Source of the DNA: Antedon mediterranea
Lineage: Eukaryota; Echinodermata; Crinoidea; Comatulida; Antedonidae
DNA: 64,000 nucleotides
Reading direction: 5' to 3'
NCBI RefSeq assembly: GCF_964355755.1
Contig: NC_092678.1
Coordinates: forward strand, 9,022,922 to 9,086,921
Below are positions 23,401-32,432 of the stretch, one piece after another. The translations under genes were made by a program, and so were the position numbers. The number at the start of each line of letters is the position of its first letter. Within the stretch, counting starts at the first letter, position 1. Below the pieces are notes generated by a model. It was given only the letters and a program-made list of their open reading frames with translations. It made no database searches and was not told where the DNA came from.

Positions 23401-23928
23401 TTAACTTTATTACTGCAGTTCTTAAAAACGTTGTAGTGTCTGACACTGTAGTTCTTGCAAAGCTTCATTACAGTATATTCAAGTAATTAAGAGTCTAGTC
23501 ACATGTGAGAACATGTGATTTTGAGAAACTACATACCATCTTGTCCTGCAGGATGATTTACCTTACTTTTACTTTTTTAAGTTTAAACTTTGGACTTTAA
23601 TTGAACATATTTGAGAATTATAAAATTATTTTGTTTCCATTTAGATCACCCTGGATTACCAAATCCAAAACAGATCAACTTGTTCCAGGAGCGAGTTCTA
23701 AAGGAATTTAGGGAGTATGAATATACTGCATACCCTAACAACCCAGACCGATTTGGCAAGCTGATAATGCGGTTACCGAGTCTTCGGTTACTTAGCCCCA
23801 CTATCATGGAAGAGCTATTTTTTGCTGGTCTTATCGGAAACGTGCAAATAGACAGCATCATCCCATACATTTTGCGCATGGAAACGACAGACTACAATGC
23901 TCAAATAACACTTGCCGTTTCTACCTGA
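8244..23928 (+). CDS. NR2C: Nuclear receptor of the TR2/TR4 class (NR2C), ten coding exons
   Basis: Predicted ligand-inducible or orphan transcription factor that binds direct-repeat hormone response elements in the nucleus. Ten exons with GT-AG borders and matching phases join to 677 codons: 8244-8432, 11040-11168, 13069-13312, 15109-15288, 20026-20193, 20476-20815, 21338-21559, 22094-22233, 22855-22992, 23645-23928. Residues 1-178 are rich in Gln, Val and Glu. The two-zinc-finger DNA-binding domain covers about residues 179-247 with P-box [11 protein letters not shown] Ser/Thr-rich hinge follows, then the ligand-binding domain from about residue 450 to the end, with signature [20 protein letters not shown]. 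The hinge block [19 protein letters not shown] and the end [15 protein letters not shown] identify NR2C rather than RXR, HNF4 or COUP-TF. The start is the first Met after an in-frame TAG at 8229. At 677 residues it is longer than vertebrate TR2/TR4 (about 600), mostly at the N-terminus. Sea urchin SHR2 is the likely counterpart. Confidence 0.95.
8990..9345. repeat. Imperfect tandem repeat, two units of about 190 bp plus a third partial
   Basis: GTCCATGTACAGTAG-GTATCA followed by ACAAAGCAGACAAGT and TCATTATTTG-TTACATA occurs at about 8996 and again at about 9190. A third partial start (GTCCATGTAGCATAGGTATT) lies at 9530. The units are diverged and noncoding. Confidence 0.6.
10490..10585 (+). 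repeat. Dispersed repeat, copy 1 (inverted partner at 14262-14345)
   Basis: TTTAGAATGAAGTTTAAC, then a T-run, TTGTTGTCGG and ATCGTTTCTGGATCAACTGG match the reverse complement of 14262-14345 with scattered changes. The homology probably extends to the left in weaker form. This looks like part of a MITE family. The two copies lie in different introns of the receptor gene. Confidence 0.6.
10763..10868. repeat. Exact 53-bp direct duplication
   Basis: A 53-bp unit beginning AAAACCAGCTTGCTTGCCCC and ending GGCCTGGTTCTACT occurs twice back to back without a mismatch, at 10763-10815 and 10816-10868. It is a recent local duplication inside intron 1. Confidence 0.9.
11040..11168 (+). CDS. NR2C: NR2C coding exon 2 (Gln/Val-rich)
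   Basis: Acceptor TTTCTACATAG/GTTCAA and donor CACATCAG/GTACAA, phase 0 at both ends, 43 residues. It continues the Gln-rich N-terminal region ([16 protein letters not shown]). It is missed if only ORFs with an ATG are considered. Confidence 0.85.
11450..12090. mobile_element. MITE with TACCGTATATTT-GGTGTATAAG termini
   Basis: The left end TACCGTATATTTTGGTGTAT and right end (reverse complement TACCGTATATTTCGGTGTAT, continuing AAGTCGCAC) are long terminal inverted repeats. The 641-bp interior is GC-richer than its flanks and noncoding. ACCGTATTTTTCGG-TATAAGTCGCAC termini are known to me from a widespread non-autonomous DNA transposon type in animal genomes, so I read this as a member. No clean target duplication is visible. 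Confidence 0.75.
13069..13312 (+). CDS. NR2C: NR2C coding exon 3 (N-terminus into first zinc finger)
   Basis: Acceptor TTTTGTAG/ATTACA and donor GCATCAG/GTAAAT, ending in phase 1. It encodes residues 107-188, ending in [11 protein letters not shown], the first two zinc-binding cysteines of finger 1. The intron interrupts finger 1 after the Gly, a common intron site in nuclear receptors. Confidence 0.93.
13313..15108 (+). other. NR2C intron 3
   Basis: This 1.8-kb AT-rich intron contains the inverted copy of the dispersed repeat at 14262-14345 and otherwise nothing I can support. Short open frames at 13938 and 14718 have no recognisable similarity. Confidence 0.6.
14262..14345 (-). repeat. Dispersed repeat, copy 2 (inverted relative to 10490-10585)
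   Basis: AACGTCCAGTCGATCCAGAA, ACGATGGCGACAAAAAA and GTCAAACTTCATTCTAAAT are the reverse complement of the block at 10490-10585 with a few substitutions. The pair brackets about 3.8 kb including exons 2 and 3. Confidence 0.6.
15109..15288 (+). CDS. NR2C: NR2C coding exon 4 (P-box and second zinc finger)
   Basis: Acceptor CTTTTATAG/GACGTC and donor CAGATT/GTAAGT, phase 1 at both ends. It encodes [18 protein letters not shown], with the P-box, then the second finger with [20 protein letters not shown] and [12 protein letters not shown]. All expected zinc-binding cysteines are present. Confidence 0.96.
15454..16080. repeat. Dispersed repeat with ACCTCCGCC / ACCTCCTTG-CAGAGGTAA ends, copy 1
   Basis: It starts CTAGAAAGCCACTCCGAGAG with GCATACCTCCGCCTAC and ends TGAGTAATCCTGCTAACAAA, an AACAAACAAACAC run, and GTACCTCCTTGACAGAGGTA. 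A second copy is at 44821-45195. In this copy a block with a (TA)n/(GT)n microsatellite near 15530-15560 makes it longer. Repeats with these ends are, from memory, common in many fish and invertebrates. Whether they move as SINE-like or DNA elements is not decided here. Confidence 0.7.
16902..17050 (-). repeat. Partial copy of the 4441-4700 element, inverted
   Basis: GTGCGCAATGCATGTTTGGA, TTTATAGCGGGCCGCT, CGACTTATTTTTCACAT and GTTATCTCAATAGGAC-ATATGG match the reverse complement of 4545-4700. No second arm is seen here, so it is a half element. Confidence 0.65.
18340..18400. repeat. Block shared with 41475-41530
   Basis: TATAGTAAAA, then GCACATATGGCGTTTCATA and ACTTGA, occur here and at 41475-41530 in the same orientation with small differences between. 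The shared block is short and probably the terminus of an interspersed element whose other parts are not conserved between the two sites. Confidence 0.5.
18728..18771. repeat. Exact 22-bp direct duplication
   Basis: The 22-bp unit ATGGGGTTACCATCACATTG+CT occurs at 18728-18749 and again at 18750-18771 without a mismatch. Confidence 0.92.
18860..19634. mobile_element. Foldback element built from a GAGAGGTGGTCGCTTA-type minisatellite
   Basis: The ends CCAGCAAATGTA (18860) and TACATTTGCTGG (to 19634) are inverted repeats, followed inward by inverted blocks around AAATGCATCTCTT, TAGCTATTAGTC and CATACATCGTAAGCAACCAC. Between them lies a degenerate array with a period of roughly 18-20 bp. Units read ACCACCTCTCTTAAGCG-like up to about 19130 and GAGAGGTGGTCGCTTAC-like from there to 19560, so the array switches strand in the middle and the whole can fold on itself. 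The right arm is about twice as long as the left. Open frames here (minus strand near 18891) are repeat translations, not genes. Confidence 0.8.
19635..19770. repeat. Short ATTAGCTGGTGTT-like repeats next to the foldback element
   Basis: TTAGCTGTTGACC, TTAGCTGGTGTTGA, TAAGCTGTTGATG, TTAGCTGGCATTTT and TTAGCGGTTGTTT follow each other at irregular 25-35 bp spacing right of the foldback element. CAGCTAATGTA at 18842 is a similar word left of it. They resemble the TIR CAGCAAATGTA, as if terminal sequence had been duplicated. Confidence 0.45.
20026..20193 (+). CDS. NR2C: NR2C coding exon 5 (hinge)
   Basis: Acceptor CTCACACAG/TGCAAT and donor CTGTTG/GTAAAT. The phase-1 join with exon 4 is the only nearby acceptor that avoids an in-frame stop. 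It encodes the conserved block [18 protein letters not shown] preceded by about ten residues not seen in vertebrate TR4. Confidence 0.9.
20476..20815 (+). CDS. NR2C: NR2C coding exon 6 (hinge, Ser/Thr-rich)
   Basis: Acceptor TTTTTAAAG/ACAAAC and donor TCTGG/GTATGT, starting in phase 1 and ending in phase 2. It contains [13 protein letters not shown] and VVTSLANMN, which match vertebrate TR4 blocks, and [14 protein letters not shown] just before the ligand-binding domain. Confidence 0.93.
21338..21559 (+). CDS. NR2C: NR2C coding exon 7 (start of ligand-binding domain)
   Basis: Acceptor TTATTTAG/GACCGG and donor ATTATGGG/GTAAGT, phase 2 at both ends. It encodes [18 protein letters not shown] and [18 protein letters not shown], the helix 3-4 signature region of the NR2C ligand-binding domain. 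Confidence 0.95.
22094..22233 (+). CDS. NR2C: NR2C coding exon 8 (ligand-binding domain)
   Basis: Acceptor TGTCAACAG/AAGTGA and donor CAGCAAG/GTCAGT, from phase 2 to phase 1. It encodes [20 protein letters not shown] and the following [12 protein letters not shown], closely matching vertebrate TR4. Confidence 0.94.
22855..22992 (+). CDS. NR2C: NR2C coding exon 9 (ligand-binding domain)
   Basis: Acceptor TATATTCAG/ATAAGC and donor AGTTCAG/GTGAGT, phase 1 at both ends. It encodes [20 protein letters not shown] and [13 protein letters not shown], the helix 8-9 region. Confidence 0.94.
23645..23928 (+). CDS. NR2C: NR2C terminal coding exon 10
   Basis: Acceptor TTTCCATTTAG/ATCACC, starting in phase 1; TGA stop at 23926-23928. 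It encodes [16 protein letters not shown] through [20 protein letters not shown] and ends shortly after [15 protein letters not shown]. As in the vertebrate family, the protein ends close after this block. Confidence 0.95.
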
Positions 23929-24680
23929 GTCGGCCTTCATGCATGTACTGGTTCCGCCGTTCCAACAGGAAGAAGTGTCTGTTTTGAAATATTTTTGTGA
24001 ATTTAACCAAGAAATGCATTGTATCTATCATATTAGACACTCTCCTATCTGAACAGTCTGCCAGTACCTTTTAAGGCTAAATCTAAGTTTGGACAAACGT
24101 GTCAAGTCACTTGAACATTTAATGTCGTACAGACTTTGTAAAGAATTTTCAACCATAGCATCTTATTGTACAATAGTAATTTTTTGTCAGTGCTTGTTAC
24201 CATAGGTTTACTGTATATTTTATCAAGGTGGTTAAACCACATTTAGTTTTGAATGTCTAGATAATTATCATGTTTTGCTTGGTGTATTTAATTAAATGAC
24301 GTTTTTTTTTAGATGGATATTGAAAGGCATTTTGCAGTTAGGATATTTTGCATAATTTAGTATCTTTCTGTTACTCATTTTAATGATATCTGTTTGAAAT
24401 GTTGACTACCACTTTATATGGAATTCCATAATCAGCTGCATATTGTATGATGGATTTTGATCATGACAATTCAATTTCTTTTTTTCATTCTAAAGTTACA
24501 TTATTCCATTTGTTTTATAATTACGGTTAATAGTTAAGCTAAATTTCAGAGTAAATGTTCCACAAAATGGGTCATAGCATGTTGTGATTATAGTTATGCA
24601 CAAAACTAGGATCTACTTGAAATGTTAAAAGTGTACTGTATATCAAGAATTTATCTATCCTTATCCTCAGAAACCGATTG

Positions 24681-24971
24681 AATAAACCCATCCATATTGT
24701 TTATGCTACTTACCTGATAAGTTCAGTAAAATACATGAAGTTAAAGTTCTATATGGAATTGTAACTAGTTCTGTTTTGTTATTGTTTTATTATATTGCTG
24801 TCTTTAAAACAATTCTTTTTTTTATGTTAAGGTGTAATTTGCTATCCATGCTGCTTGTATTTAAATAGTTTTACATAGTACATAAATGTGTTATGATGTT
24901 AAAAATGCTGTGGAATAATCTAATACTGTACCAAGAAGGGAATTGTAAGACTGTAGGCTGGTGTAAATAAA
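24681..24971 (+). promoter_or_regulatory. Candidate polyadenylation signals of NR2C
   Basis: AATAAA occurs at 24681-24686 and 24966-24971, 0.75 and 1.04 kb after the receptor stop codon. The second lies in TGTAAATAAAAATGG. Either could end the 3' UTR (23929 to about 25 kb). A further AATAAA at 27788 is more distant. Confidence 0.45.
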
Positions 24972-24989
24972 AATGGACACAACTGTGGT

Positions 24990-27150
24990 TAAGGGTCAAC
25001 GCAATGACAAATAACGCTTAATGAAAAGTCTTAAATTTTTCATACCTATATTGAGGCTTTTCACATCTGTTTTAATGTGGGTTCAGTTGCAGATGTATTT
25101 TGAGCTTAAAACTGCGGGGTTGAACAGCTGAACATTCTCCGGAGAGCGAACTTTTTAGAATATTTAATATTATTATTTAAGGCTAGGCCTAAGCCTATCA
25201 TAAATAATATTAATAAGCTAGCCTAACGACACAATAATAATGCTAGTTAGAAATTAAGTTAACAGATTACAGCTAGGCATAGGTCTAGTGCTCGTGTACA
25301 AATATACTCCTCATAGGCTAGGCTAGTTGGGCGTTCAGGCGCAAAGGCAAAAAGAGTGTCTGGCGCTGAAAGAACCACGCTGAAAGTAGGGGCATTACAA
25401 CCAAACATTTTTGTATGTTTTTATCTGATTAGTCGGAAGCCATCTGGTTTCCAGGCTGTCAAGAATATTTGATACAGTTGCTAACTACCAACATTGAACA
25501 GGTTATCGGTATTGAAACAAAAGATTATTTATTTTCCTTATTTGGAATTGAGATTCAAGGTTCTGTGATACTATGTCACATGTGTAAAAAAGTTAAATAT
25601 GACTGACACTGTATTTAAATTCCTTTAAATAATTTCAAAGATACACAGGGTCATCATATGTGAAATGAAATTGTACAAAATACAGTATGTTTGTGAACAT
25701 TAATTTTTTTTTTTTACACTGATTAAATAACAATAGCAAATTAGAAACAAACATGTTATGTATAAACTTTCTTTTCACATGTTCTCTCTTTGCAAATACG
25801 AGCACCATCATTGCTTTTTAGATACTACTGTAAATACTAAATTATTGTTTTCTGTTTCCATGGTATTGTTGCGTTATTTTTATTTTTTAGTGCTTGAAAT
25901 ACTATTAATGCATGTCAAAATAATTTTAATTTATATAAAAACAGATACAATCATTTATGTGTTTCTTCAATCTTGCTTCATCAGTCATAATAAGGATTAT
26001 CTTTACCTTCTTTGTGATTATGTTAATTAAGAAAATATTTATGTGTAATTATTTAAAATTATTAGTTTATTATATAGTCAGTTTTGCCTTTTCTCATATT
26101 TCTGGCTAATGTAGGTACTAGATGACAATTTGACACATGGCATTCACATTGAATCACAAAAATCAAACTATAGCTAGAGACTTGGGGCAAGTCCATTTCC
26201 AGCATACTGTATATTCATTTTTATGCTGGCTTTAGCAGTCTCATGTCCAAAATAGACACCACGTTAAAGTATAAAATGGTTTGATGAAACAACAATTTTA
26301 AAAACTCCAGTGCGAATGTGTCAACAATTCTTGACTTTAATGGTCACATTTGATTGGAAAACAGCAATACAAGGGAGTATAACTACAGTACATTCATTCT
26401 TAAAGAATGTCAATCTCATGTTGCAGCAACTGTTCCATGTAATATTACAAGTTCAGCAGGATCTGGCTGACACTCTCATATACCATACTAACATGGTTAT
26501 GAGTAAACAAAACGTTGTAGAAAACTTGCTCTTTTAGAGAATTGAATATTTCAGACATTTAGGCATAACATTTAATTAGTGGATTGTGTCACTATATCTT
26601 TGTAATTGGTCCCCATATAGCTAACATGTCAAAAGAATGGGTATTTCATATTTTAAATATTGCTTCTGGTAATACCATGTTTTCTATAAAGAAAAAGAAA
26701 TTTGTATAATTCATTACATTCAAAGTGAAATATATGAGTCTTGAGTTTGTAAATAATTTTGAATGAACTGGGGGTAAAGTAAGTAATAATTACAAAAATA
26801 AAATGGCATAATAACATTATTTATATTATCATTAGGTAACTTTATCTTTTTTTGTTTTGCATATGTTTTTCTTTGATACCATACACCAATTTAGTTGTAT
26901 ATGCTAATTAACAACATTATTATTACAGTAGTAAACCATTATTAATATCTTGTGGTCTTTCTCATAATTGATTTTACTATTGTATATATTATATATAACA
27001 CCATTATATTGTTGATAGCACTGGGATTCTATGACATTTTTTAATGTATATTTGTCCACATTCATTTTGTTAGCTTAATAGCCACTGGTAACAATCTGAT
27101 AAAGATACACGCCTATTCCCATATACTTATTGTTTGTAATCCAAATAATT
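24990..27150. other. Intergenic AT-rich stretch, nothing recognised
   Basis: A GGCCTAG-type patch occurs at 25180-25330. The open frames at 25758 and 26310 are low-complexity AT-rich translations without similarity that I recognise. No RNA gene or transposon end is seen. Confidence 0.5.
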
Positions 27151-27156
27151 CATGCA

Positions 27157-27542
27157 GGTAAAGCCAGTTTTCTGGGCGGATCCCAAGAGTTGGTTCATAC
27201 ACATTGATGAATATTCATATTTTCCATCTCTGCCAACCATTTCGTAGGAGTTTGTCATTTAAGTTAAACATACCATGTTAAAAATACGAGCAACCTTTCA
27301 CAGATTGGGAAATAAGTTCAACAGACATGCTTTCGAAATGAAAGTTCCCACTCGGGCGCAACAACACAACGCAACGTAAGCGAGTTGACCAATAACAAGC
27401 AAAATTTAAAATAATCCACCGCTTGCGATTGGTAAATAACTTGCGTTACCCTTACAATTAATGTTTCCTTTTACGTAGCGCAAATAGTAGAAGTTTTTAA
27501 TTTGTGAGACCAAATTTCGTCTAGTAGAAAACCGGCTTTAGA
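27157..27542. mobile_element. Small inverted-repeat element (GTAAAGCCAGTTTTCT termini)
   Basis: GGTAAAGCCAGTTTTCTGG at the left and GTAGAAAACCGGCTTTAGAC at the right are imperfect inverted repeats about 385 bp apart. Inside, AACGCAACGTAAGCG and ACTTGCGTTACCC are also inverted relative to each other. This is probably a MITE. No clear target duplication is seen. Confidence 0.5.
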
Positions 27543-28564
27543 CACTACACTTATGTGTGGAGGTCCCAAGCTTCAATGCAGTCATTTGGTTTTCAGTAGT
27601 AGACCGCTATTTATATTTAGTTTGTTGCATCTTATACTGTAAACCCGCTGTTCAATTATATTTAACGATATTTAATGTGAAAGGAATTTTGGTATCATCA
27701 TTTTTATAGATTCTATAGTTGGTTTAAAATGTGGATCTTTTGTATATTATCTCTGTTATTGCAATACTGCTGTGCTAAAGGCTTCTCAATAAAAAACATC
27801 CAGTTATTATTAATTTTGAATATTTTCTTTTTTCATATACAGCTCCAATTGATATAATGTGGCTCATAATTATCTGGTGGCTTAATTATTTCTTGAATTT
27901 TAATTCACTATTTGCCTGAACGCGTGCTTCCGTATATACATATCATGGTTGAATTAATTCCTCCATGCCTATACCTTAGAGAAATAAGTTTTATTTATCC
28001 CTGCGTATACCAGGGAGTTGCGTATACTATAATATATTAATTTAATCTAAATTGTTTTTATACTGTTGAAATTCGATGTTCTAACTGATGTTAGAGGAAT
28101 TCCACCTGGTTTTCCATTAGCTGGTTCAAGTTTGGTGAAGTTTGTGTTTTTGTGATTTTTAGTCGCATGCAAACGCGACTCTACATCACACTGTCAGTCG
28201 GTTGGTCGGTCGGTAAACACTAACTAAAATTTGAGCACGCGACTGCAGTGCAGCCATGTATATGGCCTTGTTAAGTATAAGCATTGCACTAACTTTAGGC
28301 CAAAGCTGTCACACTTGATTAGCACTGTGTTGGGATAACTTTTGCCTTTTCAAGTGTTTGCCTGGCCTAGCTTTCTCTTTTGTTCTTGTAAAGTCATGGT
28401 CAACTGACTCTTTTGTTCTAACTCCAAGTTCAATGCTATATTGTGCTGAATTAGCAAATCATGAGATCAGGGATACGTTATACGATTAGCAAAATTAAGA
28501 ATATTGATAACAGCCAATTATAAGGAAACCTACAATGAGAAGATATGGCAGCTAGATCTCGGAA

Positions 28565-28990
28565 TTTGCAGAAAACCACACCTCTCTTAAAGACCACCTC
28601 TTTTAAAGGACAACCAACTCTCATAAGGGACCGCTTTTCATAATCGACTACCTCTCATAAGCGACCACACCTCTCGTAAGTGACCCATCTTTTAAGGGAC
28701 CACAACATCTCTCTCTCTCTTAAGGGACCACTTCTCATAATCGATTACATCCAGTAACGACCACCTCTCGTAAATGACCACCTCTATTGAACGACCACCA
28801 TCTCTGTTAAGAGACTACTTCTCATAATCAAACACCTCCCGTAAGTGATCACCCCCCTCTCATAAGGGACCCCTTCTCTTACTCGATCAACTCTCGTAAG
28901 CGAACACCTTTCTTAACGGCCACACCTCTTGTAAGTGACCACCTCTTTTGAAGAACCACCAACTCTCGTAAGGGACCGCTTTCATAATAA
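28565..28990. repeat. Degenerate minisatellite, CCACCTCTCGTAAGCGA-type units
   Basis: Roughly twenty diverged units of about 18-20 bp on the motif ACCACCTCTCGTAAGCG, including TCATAAGGGACCGCTTTTCA-like and TAATCGACTACCTCTC-like variants. It is the same family as the array at 18860-19634, but here in one orientation only. A short CTCTCTCTCT run lies at about 28711-28721. Confidence 0.75.
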
Positions 28991-29288
28991 TCTTGGATTT
29001 GAACTTGCATTCTAAATTAAAAGATACATGTTGAGGATGACATATTCACTTTAAAAAGTTGGGAAAGGACATATAATAGCCATTATGAATACAGTTTATA
29101 TAATGTTGGCACCCATTTTGAATTTTTGACGCCATCTTGGATTTGGAAAAAAGTAATTAAGCGTGAGAAAACTTTGACAGAAAAAAATCCTAGTTTTGTC
29201 CTGGTTTGGACCAGTAACATTTGACCTTATATTTTGAGTTTCTATTTAAATTTCTGTAATTCCGTACCAAATTATGTTTTAGTTTTTA

Positions 29289-30747
29289 TCTATATATAAA
29301 TTTACGTAAGGGCAAAATTCGGTAAATCGCGCCTTACTTCTAGAATTTTTACTCGATGGTATATAAAGTTGGTTCGTACTTTCGGTACTGATTTTAACCA
29401 CCTGATGTAACCCTGTTTACTAATTAAATTAAGCTAGATAATTAGTTATTGACGATTAAAACGAATTTAGGTTCAACGATTTGCCCCAAATAGGGGTGTT
29501 TTCCGATCGTTGTATACACTGCTAATGGATGTCCGTCTTGAAAAATACCCGCAGACAATAATACGAGGATGCTTCGCATTTTCCTATCTCCTCCTACGAT
29601 AATTGTTTTTAATGGCTGAAAACCGGTTGAACAGCTCGAGTATAGCATCATAATGTTGAAGACAGGCCGATTTTCTTTAAAAAATACTATTTTGATAGAT
29701 TTAATATACGTTTATACAAATGTATTGATTTGCGATGAATGGAACATTCCAATCTCTGTTCCACAAGTGTCTATTCCCTCAGGCGTCGTAAAGGCAAGTT
29801 CAGGTACTGTATACTCATAACAGAAATTCGATCCATTTTTGTTTCAATCTGTGCTGCAGAGGTTGGATATAAATTTTTTTTTAAACGGATAATGAGCTAG
29901 CGTTTTCACTCGCCGTATATTATGTACACATCTTTATTATTGCAGTTAAACCACCCATATCATCACCCTTCCCTCACTGGCATGAGTAGCGTTGTACAAC
30001 CAGTAGAGGATAGGCCTACGGTACATCACATGCCCTAAACGCAGAACAACTTTGGTGGGTAGGGGTGGGTAGGAACCAACTTAATATATGAATATGCTCT
30101 AAGAAACAATTGAAAACCATTAGGCCTACTAATTAAGTTGAGTTAGATAATTTAATATTTATTGACGATTAAATCGAATTTATGATTTTCCCCGAATAGA
30201 GGTGGTTTTCACAAATTGTTTTACATTATATAAACATATTTATACGTCGTAGTGATGTATCGTTACATGTACTGTACGATTTCAATCGACTATGACGGTG
30301 ATAGTTTCAACAAAGTATTAAATCGCAATGTTTTACTGTGTTTAGTGGTATATTATTTGTAAAACATGAAAACAATTAATATTTCGTTAATAAATGGGTA
30401 AAGAATATATTTAAAAATTGTTCTTCTTTGCTCCCATCCTCTTCCCCATCCCTCAACCCAAATGTTACATACAAACCACAATTTAAGTTTGTTTAAATTT
30501 GACTTAAACAATTGGTCTCATTTTGTGACAAGTTTCTCTTTCGGAAGTAATTCCCAGGGTACTAATTTTACAGTACATAAATCAAAGTGTCTATTTATTC
30601 GTTCCTGTAAACGACATGTATTATTGTCCTGCGGTACGTATACATTTGAAATCGCCAGTTTTTTTAACGCTGAAATTATTATGTATTCGAGAACCATCTG
30701 TGGGCACGACCTAGATGGTACGCGAGCGAAGCGAGCGTACCATCTAG
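29289..30747 (+). mobile_element. Helitron-like non-autonomous element, copy A
   Basis: It begins TCTATATATAAATTTACG directly after an A and ends with a perfect 13-bp-stem hairpin, CTAGATGGTACGC - GAGCGAAGCGA - GCGTACCATCTAG, directly before a T. A 5' TC, a 3' hairpin with CTAG, and insertion between A and T are Helitron hallmarks. The 5' end is confirmed by copy C, which has a different left flank but the same first base. The 3' end is inferred because copies A and B share their right flank. No Rep-helicase frame is present. The 69-aa minus-strand frame near 29442 has no recognised similarity. Confidence 0.7.
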
Positions 30748-30970
30748 TATTATAAATTTTACATAACCATTTTATAAGCAATATATTTTTAAAACTTTGT
30801 TTAAAAGATATATGTCATTAAGTTATATTTTCACTATGGCTGCAGTCGCATGCTAAAGTTAGTGTTTACCGACCGACCGCGATCAACCGACCAACCAACC
30901 GACCGACATAGTGCGCGCTGTAGAGTCGCGTTGCATGCGACTAAACATATAACCAGCCACCGTAATAACA
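30748..30970. repeat. 223-bp flank duplicated together with the Helitron-like element
   Basis: The sequence from TATTATAAATTTTACATAAC to CCACCGTAATAACA follows copy A and is repeated almost unchanged after copy B (32433-32655). It contains the right terminus of the surrounding TIR element. The next base after 30970 is the 5' TC of copy B. Confidence 0.85.
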
Positions 30971-32432
30971 TCTATATATAAATTTACGTAAGGGCAAAAT
31001 TCGGTAAATCGCGCCTTACTTCTAGAATTTTTACTCGATGGTATATAAAGTTGGTTCGTACTTTCGGTACTGATTTTAACCACCTGATGTAACCCTGTTT
31101 ACTAATTAAAATAAGCTAGATAATTAGTTATTGACGATTAAAACGAATTTAGGTTCAACGATTTGCCCCAAATAGGGGTGTTTTCCGATCGTTGTATACA
31201 CTGCTAATGGATGTCCGTCTTGAAAAATACCCGCAGACAATAATACGAGGATGCTTCGCATTTTCCTATCTCCTCCTACGATAATTGTTTTTAATGGCTG
31301 AAAACCGGTTGAACAGCTCGAGTATAGCATCATAATGTTGAAGACAGGCCGATTTTCTTTAAAAAATACTATTTTGATAGATTTAATATACGTTTATACA
31401 AATGTATTGATTTGCGATGAATGGAACATTCCAATCTCTGTTCCACAAGTGTCTATTCCCTCAGGCGTCGTAAAGGCAAGTTCAGGTACTGTATACTCAT
31501 AACAGAAATTCGATCCATTTTTGTTTCAATCTGTGCTGCAGAGGTTGGATATAAATTTTTTTTTAAACGGATAATGAGCTAGCGTTTTCACTCGCCGTAT
31601 ATTATGTACACATCTTTATTATTGCAGTTAAACCACCCATATCATCACCCTTCCCTCACTGGCATGAGTAGCGTTGTACAACCAGTAGAGGATAGGCCTA
31701 CGGTACATCACATGCCCTAAACGCAGAACAACTTTGGTGGGTAGGGGTGGGTAGGAACCAACTTAATATATGAATTTGCTCTAAGAAACAATTGAAAACC
31801 ATTAGGCCTACTAATTAAGTTGAGTTAGATAATTTAATATTTATTGACGATTAAATCGAATTTATGATTTTCCCCGAATAGAGGTGGTTTTCACAAATTG
31901 TTTTACATTATATAAACATATATACGTCGTAGTGATGTATCGTTACATGTACTGTACGATTTCAATCGACTATGACGGTGATAGTTTCAACAAAGTATTA
32001 AATCGCAATGTTTTACTGTGTTTAGTGGTATATTATTTGTAAAACATGAAAACAATTAATATTTCGTTAATAAATGGGTAAAGAATATATTTAAAAATTG
32101 TTCTTCTTTGCACCCATCCTCTTCCCCATCCCTCAACCCAAATGTTACATACAAACCACAATTTAAGTTTGTTTAAATTTGACTTAAACAATTGGTCTCA
32201 TTTTGTGACAAGTTTCTCTTTCGGAAGTAATTCCCAGGGTACTAATTTTACAGTACATAAATCAAAGTGTCTATTTATTCGTTCCTGTAAACGACATGTA
32301 TTATTGTCCTGCGGTACGTATACATTTGAAATCGCCAGTTTTTTTAACGCTGAAATTATTATGTATTCGAGAACCATCTGTGGGCACGACCTAGATGGTA
32401 CCGTACGCGAGCGAAGCGAGCGTACCATCTAG
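30971..32432 (+). mobile_element. Helitron-like element, copy B (tandem to copy A)
   Basis: It is nearly identical to copy A over its full length. Differences I see are a handful of single-base changes, a 2-bp difference near 31920 and a 5-bp gain in the 3' hairpin (GGTACCGTACGC instead of GGTACGC). The unit A plus flank is 1682 bp and B plus flank about 1685 bp. The high identity makes the duplication recent. Confidence 0.75.

Larger units (their letters stand above)
28161..30942. mobile_element. TIR element (GTCGGTTGGTCGGT-type termini) hosting a Helitron-like insertion
   Basis: The left terminus 28161-28248 (AGTCGCATGCAAACGCGACT, later GTCGGTTGGTCGGTCGGTAA, ending CTGCAG) is the imperfect reverse complement of 30840-30942, which ends GTCGCGTTGCATGCGACT. 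The interior contains the minisatellite at 28565-28990 and the Helitron-like copy at 29289-30747. The right terminus is present a second time at 32525-32627 because of the tandem duplication. No transposase was found. Confidence 0.65.

Noticed and set aside
29442-29651. 69-codon minus frame repeated at 31124 and in longer form at 46387
   Set aside because: Present in several copies only because it lies in the Helitron-like repeat; no domain recognised and copy C changes it without regard to codons.
30462-30755. 97-codon plus frame, repeated at 32142
   Set aside because: Part of the same repeat; in copy C the frame is destroyed, so no selection for protein is seen.
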